Source: Puniceibacterium confluentis (lineage in GTDB: Bacteria > Pseudomonadota > Alphaproteobacteria > Rhodobacterales > Rhodobacteraceae). From it: a DNA stretch of 64,000 nucleotides. The position numbers were made by a program, and so were the translations under genes. Positions 25,922 to 38,721 of the stretch are shown here, one piece after another. Below the pieces are notes generated by a model. That model did not search any database. It was not told the origin of the DNA and was given only the letters and a program-made list of their open reading frames with translations. The stretch lies in contig NZ_VOJI01000002.1 of assembly GCF_007923445.1 (NCBI RefSeq), positions 1 through 64,000 on the forward strand, given 5' to 3'. The first letter of the stretch is position 1. Every line of letters starts with the position of its first letter.

Positions 25922-27295
25922 ATGGCCCACATGACACAAGAGCTACACATCGTCGGCGGCGGAATGGCCGGATCCGAAGCCGCCTGGCAGGCCGCAAGCC
26001 GTGGCATCCGGGTGGTACTGCATGAAATGCGCCCCAAGGTGAAGACCTTTGCGCACAAGACTGAAAACCTTGGAGAAATGGTCTGCTCCAACTCGTTCCG
26101 CTCGGACGATTCCGAACAGAATGCCGTCGGCCTGCTGCATTGGGAAATGCGCGCCGCCCAGGGGCTGATCATCTCGACCGCGTACCAGCACCGCCTGCCC
26201 GCCGGCGGCGCCCTGGCCGTCGACCGCGACGCCTTTGCCGCCAGCATCACCGACCGGCTGAAGGCACACCCCAACATCCGGATTTCCCACGAGGAAATTT
26301 CGGAACTGCCTGGGGATGGCCAGTGGATCATCGCCACCGGTCCGCTGACCTCCGAAGGACTGGGTCGCGCCATCCAGGCCGAAACCGGCTCCGAGGCACT
26401 GGCTTTCTTCGACGCCATCGCGCCGATCCTCTATGCCGACAGCATCGACATGTCCAAGGCCTGGATGCAGTCGCGCTATGACAAGGGCGAAACCGAAGAG
26501 GAACAGCGCGCCTATCTCAATTGCCCAATGGACAAAGAGACTTACGAGGCGTTCATCGACGCGCTTCTGGCCGCCGACAAGACCGAATTCCACGAAGGTG
26601 AAACCGCCGGGTACTTTGACGGCTGCCTGCCGATCGAGGTGATGGCCGAACGAGGCCGCGAAACGCTGCGGCACGGCCCGATGAAACCGGTCGGTCTGAC
26701 CAATCCGCATCAGCCCGAAGTCAAGGCACATGCGGTGGTGCAACTGCGCCGCGACAATGCCCTGGGCACCCTGTTCAACATCGTCGGCTTCCAGACCAAG
26801 ATGAAATACGGCGCCCAGAAGGACGTGCTGCGGATGATCCCCGGGCTGGAAAACGCCCAGTTCGCGCGCCTCGGCGGCATCCACCGCAACACGTTTCTGA
26901 ACTCACCCATCCTGCTCGACGATCAGATGCGGCTGAAATCCCGGCCGAATATCCGCTTTGCAGGCCAGATCACCGGTGTTGAGGGCTATGTCGAATCCGC
27001 AGCCATGGGCCTTCTCGCCGGTCGGCTTGCGACTGCCGAAATTCTTGGCCAGGACCTGCCGCAGGTGCCGCAGGACAGCGCGCATGGCGCCCTGGTGCAC
27101 CACATCACCGGCGGCGCCGAGGCCAAGACCTTTCAGCCGATGAATGTGAATTTCGGTCTGTTCCGCCCGCTCGACGGGGTCAAGGGCGGACGCCGCGGGC
27201 GTGTGACCCGCTACAAAGCCTACACTGACCGCGCCAAGGCTGCCTGGTCGGCCTGGCTCGAGGCACAGACGCTGGACGCCAGCGTCGCGGAATGA
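25922..27295 (+). CDS. trmFO: Methylenetetrahydrofolate-tRNA-(uracil-5-)-methyltransferase
   Basis: A 457-residue FAD- and folate-dependent enzyme that makes m5U54 in the tRNA T-loop. It begins with the Rossmann motif [14 protein letters not shown] and has the TrmFO blocks [44 protein letters not shown] and [15 protein letters not shown] second ATG at 25931 (MTQELHIV) is an alternative start. Most organisms with TrmFO lack the SAM-dependent TrmA for this position. Confidence 0.97.
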   Translation: MAHMTQELHIVGGGMAGSEAAWQAASRGIRVVLHEMRPKVKTFAHKTENLGEMVCSNSFRSDDSEQNAVGLLHWEMRAAQGLIISTAYQHRLPAGGALAVDRDAFAASITDRLKAHPNIRISHEEISELPGDGQWIIATGPLTSEGLGRAIQAETGSEALAFFDAIAPILYADSIDMSKAWMQSRYDKGETEEEQRAYLNCPMDKETYEAFIDALLAADKTEFHEGETAGYFDGCLPIEVMAERGRETLRHGPMKPVGLTNPHQPEVKAHAVVQLRRDNALGTLFNIVGFQTKMKYGAQKDVLRMIPGLENAQFARLGGIHRNTFLNSPILLDDQMRLKSRPNIRFAGQITGVEGYVESAAMGLLAGRLATAEILGQDLPQVPQDSAHGALVHHITGGAEAKTFQPMNVNFGLFRPLDGVKGGRRGRVTRYKAYTDRAKAAWSAWLEAQTLDASVAE

Positions 27296-27307
27296 TTTAC
27301 TGCTCGC

Positions 27308-27922
27308 ATGGCAGATACATTTCTGGACAAGGTCTACGGCGCCACACCGCCGGAAAACGTGTGCGAGCTTTACGATGCCTGGGCCCCCAGTTACGACGCT
27401 GAGGTGACGGAAAATGGATATGCCACCCCGGCCCGCGCCGCAAAGGCGCTGGCACAGCATCTGGCCAGCCGCGACGTTCCGATTCTCGATTACGGCTGTG
27501 GCACCGGGCTGTGCGGTGTGGCACTGCAGACTGTGGGCTTCAAGGTGATCGACGGCTGCGACATTTCCACACAAATGCTTGCCCGCGCTACGGACAAGGC
27601 GGTTTATCGCACGCTCGACCGTGTCGATTTCGATGCACCGCCCGACATCGCCCCCGGCACATATGCTGCGATCACCGCAATCGGCGTCATGGGCGCCGGT
27701 GCGGCGCCCATCAGCCTGCTGGACGGGCTGATGTCCAAACTCGCCAAAGGCGGAAAACTGGTGTTCTCCCAGAACGACCTGGCCCGCAAGCGACGCGGCA
27801 GCATGGCGCGGATCCACGAACATCTCGACACCGGAAGCGCCACCCTGCTGCATGCCAAAGTCGGCCCACACCTTCCGGGAATCAACCTGAAGTCCACAAT
27901 TTACATCCTTGAAAAGAATTGA
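27308..27922 (+). CDS. Class I SAM-dependent methyltransferase
   Basis: A 204-residue methyltransferase with motif I ILDYGCGTGLCGVAL near residue 60 and motif II DGCDISTQML. An N-terminal YDAWAPSYDAEV block is typical of ubiquinone/biotin-type or trans-aconitate-like methyltransferases, but the substrate cannot be named. It starts 12 nt after trmFO and its stop overlaps the TTG start of gluQRS by 2 nt, so trmFO, this gene and gluQRS form one operon, perhaps around tRNA modification. Confidence 0.85.
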   Translation: MADTFLDKVYGATPPENVCELYDAWAPSYDAEVTENGYATPARAAKALAQHLASRDVPILDYGCGTGLCGVALQTVGFKVIDGCDISTQMLARATDKAVYRTLDRVDFDAPPDIAPGTYAAITAIGVMGAGAAPISLLDGLMSKLAKGGKLVFSQNDLARKRRGSMARIHEHLDTGSATLLHAKVGPHLPGINLKSTIYILEKN

Positions 27923-28794
27923 TTTTCACCACACGCTTTGCGCCATCCCCGACCGGCCCCCTGCATCTGGGCCATGCCTATTCGGCTTTGCTTGCACATG
28001 ACATGGCCCGTGCCCGGAACGGATGCTTCCTGCTGCGGATCGAAGATATCGACCGCGCCCGCAGCAAACCGCACTGGGAACAGCAGATTTATGACGACCT
28101 GGCATGGCTCGGGATTGGCTGGGACGCGCCGCCGCTGCGCCAATCCGACCGCCAGGACACCTACCAGGCCGCCCTGGACACACTCTGGGGCCGCGGCCTG
28201 CTCTATCCCTGCAGCTGCACCCGCCGCGACATCACCGAGGCCGCCAGCGCGCCACAGGAGGGCAGCCTGCCACCGGTCGGCCCGGACGGGCTGATCTATC
28301 CCGGCACCTGCCGCACCCGCCCCAGACCGGCTCGGCGCCCCGGCGACGCGGCACTTCGGCTTGATCTCACCGCGGCGCTGCGGGACGCCACCCTCGCCGG
28401 CGCCAGCCTGCTTTCATTTCAGGAAACCGGATCCGGACCGCAAGGCAGGACCGGAGATATCTCGTTCGAGGCTGGCGCGTTGCGGCACAGTGTCGGCGAT
28501 GTCGTACTGGCCCGACGCGACATGGGCACGTCCTACCATCTCTCGGTCGTGCTCGACGATGCCGACCAGAGGATCAACCATGTCGTGCGCGGCGCCGACC
28601 TGTTCGAGGCCACCCAGATACATGTGCTGCTGCAGCGACTCCTGGCGCTGCCCACCCCCTGCTATCACCATCACCGGCTGATCCGCGACGACACTGGCAA
28701 GCGCCTTGCCAAACGCGACGACGCGCGCGCACTGGCCAAGTACCGCGCCGACGGTCTCGGCCCCCGGGACATCCGCGCCATGGTCGGGCTCTGA
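27919..28794 (+). CDS. gluQRS: Glutamyl-queuosine tRNA(Asp) synthetase
   Basis: A 291-residue paralogue of glutamyl-tRNA synthetase without the anticodon-binding domain; it glutamylates queuosine in tRNA-Asp. HIGH is HLGH (residues about 16-19), KMSKS is KRLAK, and a zinc site is suggested by CSC with a later Cys in YPGTCR. The start is a TTG at 27919 overlapping the previous stop. Notably, two tRNA-Asp genes lie in the same window at 42.6 kb. Confidence 0.93.
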   Translation: MIFTTRFAPSPTGPLHLGHAYSALLAHDMARARNGCFLLRIEDIDRARSKPHWEQQIYDDLAWLGIGWDAPPLRQSDRQDTYQAALDTLWGRGLLYPCSCTRRDITEAASAPQEGSLPPVGPDGLIYPGTCRTRPRPARRPGDAALRLDLTAALRDATLAGASLLSFQETGSGPQGRTGDISFEAGALRHSVGDVVLARRDMGTSYHLSVVLDDADQRINHVVRGADLFEATQIHVLLQRLLALPTPCYHHHRLIRDDTGKRLAKRDDARALAKYRADGLGPRDIRAMVGL

Positions 28795-28804
28795 TCCCGT
28801 CCCC

Positions 28805-28830
28805 CGGTTTCTTCTCTTCAAAAATACTCG
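28805..28830. repeat. Possible dispersed intergenic repeat
   Basis: The stretch with TTTCTTCTCTTCAAAAATAC between gluQRS and hisI resembles a sequence I recall as scattered between genes in many Rhodobacteraceae genomes. Only one copy is in the window, so repetition cannot be shown here. Confidence 0.25.
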
Positions 28831-28858
28831 GATTCGGCCGCCATGACCCGCGCCGCCC

Positions 28859-29218
28859 TCAGGCGAGCGGCGCCATCAGTTCCACCTCGGACCGATCCCG
28901 CACCGCGGTGAAGAAACAGCTGCGCCGGTTGGTGTGGCAGGCCGGTCCGGTCTGCCGCACGATCACCAGCAGGCAATCCCGGTCGCAATCAATGCGCAGG
29001 TCGACCAGCTCCTGAACATGGCCAGAGGACTCGCCCTTGACCCAGAACGAGGACCGCGACCGCGACCAGTAGGTGACGCGCCCCGACTCGATGGTCCGGG
29101 CCAGCGACTCGGCGTTCATCCAGGCCATCATCAGCACCTCGCCGCTGGCCTCATCCTGGGCAATGGCGGGTATCAGGCCACGGGCATCATAGACCAAAGT
29201 CGAAGGATCGAAGGACAT
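28859..29218 (-). CDS. hisI: Phosphoribosyl-AMP cyclohydrolase
   Basis: A 119-residue enzyme for the third step of histidine synthesis (PR-AMP to ProFAR). Metal ligands are visible: DCDRDC (Mg-binding aspartates and the first Cys) and ACHTNRRSCFF (zinc-binding cysteines). It is stand-alone, without the HisE domain, as usual in alphaproteobacteria. It is divergent from the IscU-like gene with 68 bp between the starts. Confidence 0.96.
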   Translation of the reverse strand: MSFDPSTLVYDARGLIPAIAQDEASGEVLMMAWMNAESLARTIESGRVTYWSRSRSSFWVKGESSGHVQELVDLRIDCDRDCLLVIVRQTGPACHTNRRSCFFTAVRDRSEVELMAPLA

Positions 29219-29286
29219 GGGAAAAAACCTTTTTGCATCCGCTCAGTTGGTGCCTATTTATGGGTCAGACAGCCAAAGGAAAAGCC

Positions 29287-29739
29287 ATGTCCGGCGAAAG
29301 CGACCTGATCAAGCTCTACTCGACGCGCATTCTTGCGCTTGCGGCGGATATTCCCAATACCACCCGGCTCGACTCTCCCGATGCAACCGTCAAGAAGCGC
29401 TCGCCCCTGTGTGGCTCGACGGTGACCGTGGACCTGAACATGCGGGACGGACAGGTCAGCGCCTTTGGTCAGGACGTCAAAGCCTGTGCGCTGGGACAGG
29501 CCGCTGCGTCGGTCGTGGGGGCTGCGATCATCGGCTGCACGGCGGATCAGATCGTGGCGGCGCGTGATTCACTGCGTGCGATGTTGAAATCCGGCGGCCC
29601 TGCCCCGGTCGCGCCTTTTGACGGTCTCGAGGTGTTGCGCCCGGCGGTCGATTACAAGAACCGTCACGCGTCGATCATGCTGACGCTCGAAGCATCAGTC
29701 GAAGCGGTGGAAAAGGCCCGCTCGGCCCACTGCGCCTGA
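29287..29739 (+). CDS. IscU/NifU-like iron-sulfur scaffold protein (variant)
   Basis: A 150-residue protein with the IscU fold: C42 in SPLCGSTVTVDL and C67 in KACALGQAAASV match the first two cluster ligands. At the third position IscU has HC, but here the sequence is RHASIML, so the acceptor cysteine is replaced by Ala. Extra cysteines are at about 84 and 149. ATG 29287 fits the family start. It may be a scaffold with altered sulfur transfer or a related carrier. Confidence 0.82.
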   Translation: MSGESDLIKLYSTRILALAADIPNTTRLDSPDATVKKRSPLCGSTVTVDLNMRDGQVSAFGQDVKACALGQAAASVVGAAIIGCTADQIVAARDSLRAMLKSGGPAPVAPFDGLEVLRPAVDYKNRHASIMLTLEASVEAVEKARSAHCA

Positions 29740-29786
29740 GGCCGCGCCACCGTCCCGCGCCACCGTCCCGTTTCCAATCATCCGAT

Positions 29787-29801
29787 TTAACCAGATCGTA
29801 A
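29787..29801 (-). promoter_or_regulatory. CtrA-like box with no obvious target
   Basis: TTAC-N7-TTAA reads on the minus strand with one mismatch to the consensus. It lies after the IscU-like stop, with no gene start nearby on either strand. Chance is a fair explanation. Confidence 0.2.
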
Positions 29802-29844
29802 CCATCTACCCGCTTATCTGGAAACAGAGGCAGGCGGACGTGCG

Positions 29845-29882
29845 AAAAAAAGCCGCCGCACTTCGGGGACGAAGGCGGCGGC
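29845..29882 (-). terminator. Strong minus-strand terminator
   Basis: On the minus strand, a 13-bp GC-rich stem (GCCGCCGCCTTCG paired with CGAAGTGCGGCGGC, one bulge) is followed by seven T residues. The nearest upstream gene on this strand ends 149 nt earlier, so it closes either a long 3' UTR or a small RNA. Confidence 0.85.
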
Positions 29883-30030
29883 AAGGAACGTGAACCGTGG
29901 GAATCCAGGTCCGCTCTGGCTGGGGTAAGGCGACCCCCTAGGACGGGACAGGCAGTGTCAGTCGCAGCGCATCAGATTTGGGACAGGATGCGAGAGCGCC
30001 CGGCACAGTTCACGCAGGCAGAAAACGACG
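29883..30030 (-). ncRNA. Candidate small RNA or structured 3' UTR
   Basis: This untranslated stretch between a 40-codon gene and a strong minus-strand terminator can fold on that strand: a CGCATC...GATGCG hairpin with a 12-nt loop and a GGGGT-CGCCTT-ACCCC hairpin. No open frame fits it, no tRNA, tmRNA, SRP or RNase P core is recognisable, and no clear own promoter was found. It is offered as a candidate only. Confidence 0.3.
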
Positions 30031-30153
30031 TCAGTAAAATCCGGGAAGATGCAGCCCGGTGACCAGCATCACAATCAGGCTTATCGCGCCAATGGCATCT
30101 GTCAGCAGCGTATCCCGCGAGCGTTGCGCCGCCGTCTTGATCTGATCGAACAT
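30031..30153 (-). CDS. Small single-pass membrane protein (40 residues)
   Basis: A 40-residue protein with a basic N-terminal helix (FDQIKTAAQRSRD) and one hydrophobic segment (AIGAISLIVMLVTGLHLPGF). AGAGGTG lies seven bases before ATG 30153, a good ribosome site, so translation is likely despite its size. An inverted repeat lies about 50 bp upstream. I do not recognise a named family. Confidence 0.55.
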   Translation of the reverse strand: MFDQIKTAAQRSRDTLLTDAIGAISLIVMLVTGLHLPGFY

Positions 30154-30203
30154 GGTGTCACCTCTGTCTGAGCATCTCTCTGTTGCCCCTTTGTTCTCAC
30201 ACT

Positions 30204-30220
30204 CTTTACGTTGTGTAAAG
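30204..30220. promoter_or_regulatory. Inverted repeat upstream of the 40-residue protein gene
   Basis: CTTTAC-GTTGT-GTAAAG is a perfect 6-bp inverted repeat in the 117-bp gap between recG and the 40-codon gene, about 50 bp before the latter's start. It is a candidate operator; the binding protein is unknown. Confidence 0.4.
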
Positions 30221-30269
30221 AACTTTATGGGAACACACGCGAACAAAGCGGCACTCACCGCGGAATGTT

Positions 30270-34507
<4,238 letters not shown>

Positions 34508-34568
34508 TCAGTGATAGGCGGCGGGTCGGCGCAGGTCCAGAGGTGCTCTCGTCCGATCTGTGTGGTGG

Positions 34569-35285
34569 TCAGGCGCCGATGGCCAGCGGTGGCACACGGT
34601 CCTTTGCGCTTTCGGGATCGCGCAGGACATAGCCGCGCCCCCAGACCGTTTCGATGTAGCTCTCTTCTCCGGTGGCCTCGGAAAGCTTCTTGCGCAATTT
34701 GCAGATGAAAACGTCGATGATCTTGAGTTCCGGTTCGTCCATCCCGCCATAGAGATGGTTCAGGAACATCTCCTTTGTCAGGGTGGTGCCCTTGCGCAGA
34801 CTGAGAAGCTCCAGCATCTGGTATTCCTTGCCGGTCAGATGCACCGAGGCACCGCCGACATCCACAGTCTTGGCATCGAGATTCACCGAAATCTTTCCGG
34901 TATTTATGATGGATTGCGAATGGCCTTTGGACCGCCGTATTATCGCGTGGATCCGTGCGATCAATTCATCTCGGTGGAATGGCTTGGTCAGATAGTCATC
35001 GGCGCCAAAGCCGAAACCCTTGATCTTGTTATCGGTATCGTCCGCGCCGGACAGGATGAGTATTGGCGTTTCAATACGCGCCAGCCGCAGTTGCCGCAGA
35101 ACTTCGTGGCCGTTTATATCGGGCAGATTCAGATCAAGCAAAATCAAATCGTAGTCATAGAGTTTGGCCAGATCGATGCCTTCTTCCCCAAGATCGGTGG
35201 CGTAGACATTCAGATTGGCGTGTGTCAGCATCAATTCGATGCTTTTTGAAGTCGTCGGGTCGTCTTCAACCAGCAGCACTCGCAT
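34569..35285 (-). CDS. ctrA: Cell-cycle response regulator CtrA
   Basis: A 238-residue OmpR-type regulator that controls division, motility and gene-transfer-agent genes in alphaproteobacteria. The receiver domain holds phospho-acceptor D51 ([15 protein letters not shown]). The winged-helix effector follows from about residue 125, with the highly conserved [25 protein letters not shown] precedes the start. A CtrA-like box sits 54-69 bp upstream, fitting autoregulation, and its antagonist sciP is the next gene upstream. Confidence 0.98.
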   Translation of the reverse strand: MRVLLVEDDPTTSKSIELMLTHANLNVYATDLGEEGIDLAKLYDYDLILLDLNLPDINGHEVLRQLRLARIETPILILSGADDTDNKIKGFGFGADDYLTKPFHRDELIARIHAIIRRSKGHSQSIINTGKISVNLDAKTVDVGGASVHLTGKEYQMLELLSLRKGTTLTKEMFLNHLYGGMDEPELKIIDVFICKLRKKLSEATGEESYIETVWGRGYVLRDPESAKDRVPPLAIGA

Positions 35286-35337
35286 AAGCTGTCTCCGTTC
35301 TTGAAATTGAGTACAATTCCGAAACTGCAGAAAATAG

Positions 35338-35353
35338 GTTAACGCTTGATTAC
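35338..35353 (-). promoter_or_regulatory. CtrA box at the ctrA promoter
   Basis: On the minus strand the site reads GTAA-N7-TTAAC, one mismatch from TTAA-N7-TTAAC, with TTAACC placed like a -35 element as in CtrA-activated promoters. It lies between sciP and ctrA. Confidence 0.6.
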
Positions 35354-35398
35354 TATATCATGACGGGAACTATTGGCCGCTTCAAGATAAATCTCAAC

Positions 35399-35677
35399 TC
35401 AAGGTTGTCGGTATTTTTGCACAGCCGTGGCTTTGAGCGCTTCTTCACCATATGTGGCCACAGCACGCATCCATTCCTGCAATTCATCGTCACTCAACCG
35501 GTAACGGACAAGCGCCTGGTCCCGGGTCAGCAGGCCGTACAGAACCGCACGCACGACAGTTGCCTTTCGGGACGCGACCCATCGCCTGGTGTCCGGCGGG
35601 GGCAAATCGGCGCGGGTCATGACGGTTCCGTCCGGCAAGGTCACGGCCCTGGGACCGTCTATTTTCTTCAGGTACAT
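35399..35677 (-). CDS. sciP: CtrA inhibitor SciP (DUF1153)
   Basis: A 92-residue helix-turn-helix protein of the DUF1153 family. In Caulobacter, SciP binds CtrA-dependent promoters and blocks activation in swarmer cells. The conserved core ADLPPPDTRRWVASRKATVV and the C-terminal KATAVQKYRQ match the family. ATG 35677 is chosen over a TTG four codons upstream. It lies 113 bp upstream of ctrA on the same strand. Confidence 0.92.
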   Translation of the reverse strand: MYLKKIDGPRAVTLPDGTVMTRADLPPPDTRRWVASRKATVVRAVLYGLLTRDQALVRYRLSDDELQEWMRAVATYGEEALKATAVQKYRQP

Positions 35678-35743
35678 CGCTCGTTCCAATCATCGCTCGC
35701 TCCATCTGAGCGAAACCCGTTTAATGGCGCGTGAAACGGCCCC

Positions 35744-35771
35744 TTGAGAATGTCTCGGATTTTCTTATATT
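35744..35771 (+). promoter_or_regulatory. mnmA promoter
   Basis: TTGAGA and TATATT with a 16-bp spacer, 25 bp before the mnmA ATG. AGGAGAATGTC precedes the ATG as the ribosome site. Confidence 0.55.
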
Positions 35772-35795
35772 GCCCGCGATCATCAGGAGAATGTC

Positions 35796-36938
35796 ATGCC
35801 CCTCGACGCGCCCAGGCTTAATTCGCTTGGCTTGCCAAAACCGGTTTCCGAGACCCGTGTTGTCGTCGCCATGTCCGGAGGCGTCGACAGTTCCGTCGTG
35901 GCCGCGCAGCTTGCCGAAGAGGGCTATGATGTCGTCGGCGTGACGCTGCAGCTTTACGATCACGGCGCTGCCTTGGCCAAAAAAGGCGCCTGCTGCGCCG
36001 GGCTAGATATTCACGATGCCCGCCGGGTCGCCGAGACCATGGGCTTTCCGCACTATGTCCTTGATTACGAGAACATCTTCAAGGATGCGGTGATCGACGA
36101 GTTTGCCGAAAGCTATCTGGCCGGGGCAACCCCCGTGCCGTGCATCCGCTGCAACGAGCGCGTGAAATTCAAGGATCTGCTGCAGACCGCCAGGGATCTG
36201 GATGCCGACTGCATGGCGACGGGTCACTACATTCAGCGCAAGATGGGGGTGGCGGGGCCCGAACTGCACAGCGCAGCCGATGCCAACCGCGACCAGAGCT
36301 ATTTCCTGTTCTCGACCACTCCCGAGCAGCTTGACTACCTGCGGTTTCCGCTCGGTCACCTCGCGTCCAAGGCGGAAACCCGCGCCCTTGCGGCGAAATA
36401 CGGGCTCAGCGTCGCGGACAAGCCGGACAGCCAGGACATCTGCTTTGTGCCGAACGGCAACTATGCCAGCGTGATCGAAAAGCTGCGCCCCGGCGCGGCG
36501 GAACCGGGTGAGATCGTCGATGTGGACGGCACTGTTCTGGGCAGGCACAACGGCGTCATCCATTATACCGTGGGTCAGCGCCGCGGGCTCGGCATCGGCG
36601 GTCTGGTCGACCCGCTGTATGTGGTCAAGCTGGACGTGGATGCAAAACGGGTGATCGTGGGGCCGAAGGAGCTGCTCTCGACACGGGTTGTGCCGGTGCG
36701 TGAAATCAACTGGCTGGGCGACGAGCCGTTCGACAGCCGGTCAGAGTGGGCCATATCGGTCAAGGTCCGCTCGACCCGCCCGCCGCGCGACGCCATTGTG
36801 CGCCCGCTGTCGGCCACCGAGGCCGAGGTCGAATTGATCACGCCCGAAGAGGGGGTGTCTCCCGGTCAGGCCTGTGTTTTCTACGACCCGGACAGCACGC
36901 GCATCCTGGGGGGTGGCTGGATCTGGCGCGGACATTAG
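35796..36938 (+). CDS. mnmA: tRNA-specific 2-thiouridylase
   Basis: A 380-residue enzyme making 2-thiouridine at the wobble base of tRNA-Lys, -Glu and -Gln. The ATP-PPase motif SGGVDSS is at residues 27-33. Catalytic cysteines are in [13 protein letters not shown] and DSQDICFVP, and the C-terminal barrel has [12 protein letters not shown]. The N-terminal 20 residues before the core are a little longer than in E. coli. Divergent from sciP. Confidence 0.98.
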   Translation: MPLDAPRLNSLGLPKPVSETRVVVAMSGGVDSSVVAAQLAEEGYDVVGVTLQLYDHGAALAKKGACCAGLDIHDARRVAETMGFPHYVLDYENIFKDAVIDEFAESYLAGATPVPCIRCNERVKFKDLLQTARDLDADCMATGHYIQRKMGVAGPELHSAADANRDQSYFLFSTTPEQLDYLRFPLGHLASKAETRALAAKYGLSVADKPDSQDICFVPNGNYASVIEKLRPGAAEPGEIVDVDGTVLGRHNGVIHYTVGQRRGLGIGGLVDPLYVVKLDVDAKRVIVGPKELLSTRVVPVREINWLGDEPFDSRSEWAISVKVRSTRPPRDAIVRPLSATEAEVELITPEEGVSPGQACVFYDPDSTRILGGGWIWRGH

Positions 36939-37217
36939 ACCGACCCGGACCATCGCGGCGCTCCGCAGGCCGCCTCTGCACTGCCCGTCCGCCCGAGGAC
37001 AATTGCCACCCGGAGGATCAAGGGTGTCTTGGCCTGTACCATGCCTCACTGAAGCGGCGGTACAGGCGGAGATGCCGATGATCGCCCGCGGATCTACCCC
37101 CTGTCTGTTGGCCATCTGGCGACCGCACCGGAAGGTTTCTCCGGTTAATAATATCCCGGGGAGCGCGCGGCGTCGGCCCCTCGCTCCCGCAGAACGGATC
37201 TTTCGGCCCCGTGGCGC

Positions 37218-38426
37218 TCAGACCCGCTTCAGAGCCAGCACCGCATTCAGCCCGCCAAAGGCAAAGGCATTGGACAGCGCATAATCGACACGGGCGTCCC
37301 GGGCTTCGTTGGGGACAACATCCAGAGCGCACTCCGGGTCCGGTTCCTCATAACCGATGGTCGGCGCGACGATCCCGTCGCGCAGCGCCATGATACAGGC
37401 CAGAAGCTCGACCGCGCCGGTCCCGCCGATCAGGTGGCCGTGCATGGATTTGGTCGAGGAGATCATCAGCTTGTCGGCATGGGTGCCGAAGACATCCGCC
37501 ACCGCCGCGCATTCGGTCTTGTCGTTGGCTGCCGTGCCGGTACCGTGGGCGTTGATGTAGCCGACCTTGTCACGTGCCACCCCCGCGTCCGCCAGGGCGC
37601 CCGCGATGGCCCGCGCCGCGCCCTGTTTCGAGGGCATGACGATATCCGCCGCATCCGACGTCATCGCATAGCCGACAACTTCCGCGAGGATCTCGGCGCC
37701 GCGCGCGCGGGCATGTTCGTAGTCCTCAAAGACAAACACCCCCGCGCCTTCACCCTGCACCATGCCGTTCCGGTTGGCACTGAACGGGCGGCAGGCATCC
37801 CGGCTCATCACCCGCAGGCCTTCCCAGGCCTTGACCCCGCCAAAGCACAACATCGATTCCGATCCACCGGTCACCATTGCCCGTGCCATGCCCGAGCGGA
37901 CCATGGCAAAGGCCTGCGCCATCGCGTGATTGGACGAGGCGCAGGCGGTTGAGACGGTAAAGCTCGGACCCTTGAGGTTGTACTGCATCGAGACATGGCT
38001 TGCCGCGGCATTGTTCATCAGCTTTGGCACCACAAAGGGATGCACCCGGTTCTTGCCGTCCTCGTAGACCGAGCGGTAATTGTCGTCCCAGGTACTGACC
38101 CCGCCCCCGGCGGTGCCCAGCACCACGCCGGTGGTCGCCGCCAGTTCGCCTCCGAAGACCAGACCGGACTGGGTGATCGCCTCCTGCGCCGCCATCAGGG
38201 TGAACTGGGTGAACCGGTCATACAGGGTCAGCTGCTGGCGGTTGAAGATCGCCTCGGGCTCGAATCCCTTGACCTGGCCGCCGATCTTGATCGCGAGGCG
38301 GTCGACATCGCGGAATTCGAGTTCGGCGATACCGCAGCGGCCTTCGCGCATCGCCTCCAACGTCTCCGGCACGGACTTCCCCAGCGCGTTGATCGTGCCG
38401 GCACCCGTGATGACAACGCGGTTCAC
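37218..38426 (-). CDS. FabF-type beta-ketoacyl-ACP synthase
   Basis: A 402-residue condensing enzyme with the KAS II triad: C162 (STACASSN), H294 (NAHGTGT) and H331 (MHGHLIGG, where most FabF proteins have MTGH). Its ATG overlaps the stop of a dedicated acyl carrier protein (4 nt), and lpxD is upstream, so it probably builds a specialised acyl chain for an envelope lipid rather than being the housekeeping fabF. The product is unknown. Confidence 0.92.
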   Translation of the reverse strand: MNRVVITGAGTINALGKSVPETLEAMREGRCGIAELEFRDVDRLAIKIGGQVKGFEPEAIFNRQQLTLYDRFTQFTLMAAQEAITQSGLVFGGELAATTGVVLGTAGGGVSTWDDNYRSVYEDGKNRVHPFVVPKLMNNAAASHVSMQYNLKGPSFTVSTACASSNHAMAQAFAMVRSGMARAMVTGGSESMLCFGGVKAWEGLRVMSRDACRPFSANRNGMVQGEGAGVFVFEDYEHARARGAEILAEVVGYAMTSDAADIVMPSKQGAARAIAGALADAGVARDKVGYINAHGTGTAANDKTECAAVADVFGTHADKLMISSTKSMHGHLIGGTGAVELLACIMALRDGIVAPTIGYEEPDPECALDVVPNEARDARVDYALSNAFAFGGLNAVLALKRV

Positions 38427-38683
38427 GAAACCTTCTCGTCCACAAGCTTTCTGATGCCGGCGACGATTGTCGCGACCGAAGTTATGTCAAAGTCGCTTTC
38501 CGACGGATTGTTGGCATTGAACGGAATGGTGATGTCAAAGGCTTCTTCTATGGCGAAAATGCTTTCCACCAGCCCGAGACTGTCGACACCCAGGCTTTCG
38601 AGGGTGCTGTCCATCTGCACATCCTGCGGATCCAGCATCGCCTGTTCGGCGATGATTTCGCGTACTTTGGTTTCAACGTCCAT
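38423..38683 (-). CDS. Acyl carrier protein (dedicated)
   Basis: An 86-residue ACP whose phosphopantetheine serine is S35 (LGVDSLGLVE). It has an unusual insert after the third helix (PFNANNPSESDFDIT), unlike housekeeping AcpP. ATG 38683 follows GAAGGGATCTGGGCC. It lies between lpxD (38-nt gap) and the KAS gene (overlap), so all three should be co-expressed. It could carry the acyl group used by this cluster. Confidence 0.9.
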   Translation of the reverse strand: MDVETKVREIIAEQAMLDPQDVQMDSTLESLGVDSLGLVESIFAIEEAFDITIPFNANNPSESDFDITSVATIVAGIRKLVDEKVS

Positions 38684-38721
38684 GGCCCAGATCCCTTCGC
38701 TGCGCACCGTTGTGCGCTGAT

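Noticed and set aside
29787-29801. CtrA-like box after the IscU-like gene as a true CtrA target
   Set aside because: One-mismatch boxes are expected by chance several times in 64 kb and no gene start is placed to use it; listed only with low confidence.
36874-37284. Plus-strand frame of 136 codons after mnmA
   Set aside because: Begins inside mnmA, is arginine- and proline-rich without a fold signature, and runs into the KAS gene on the other strand. The 279-bp gap holds nothing I can name.
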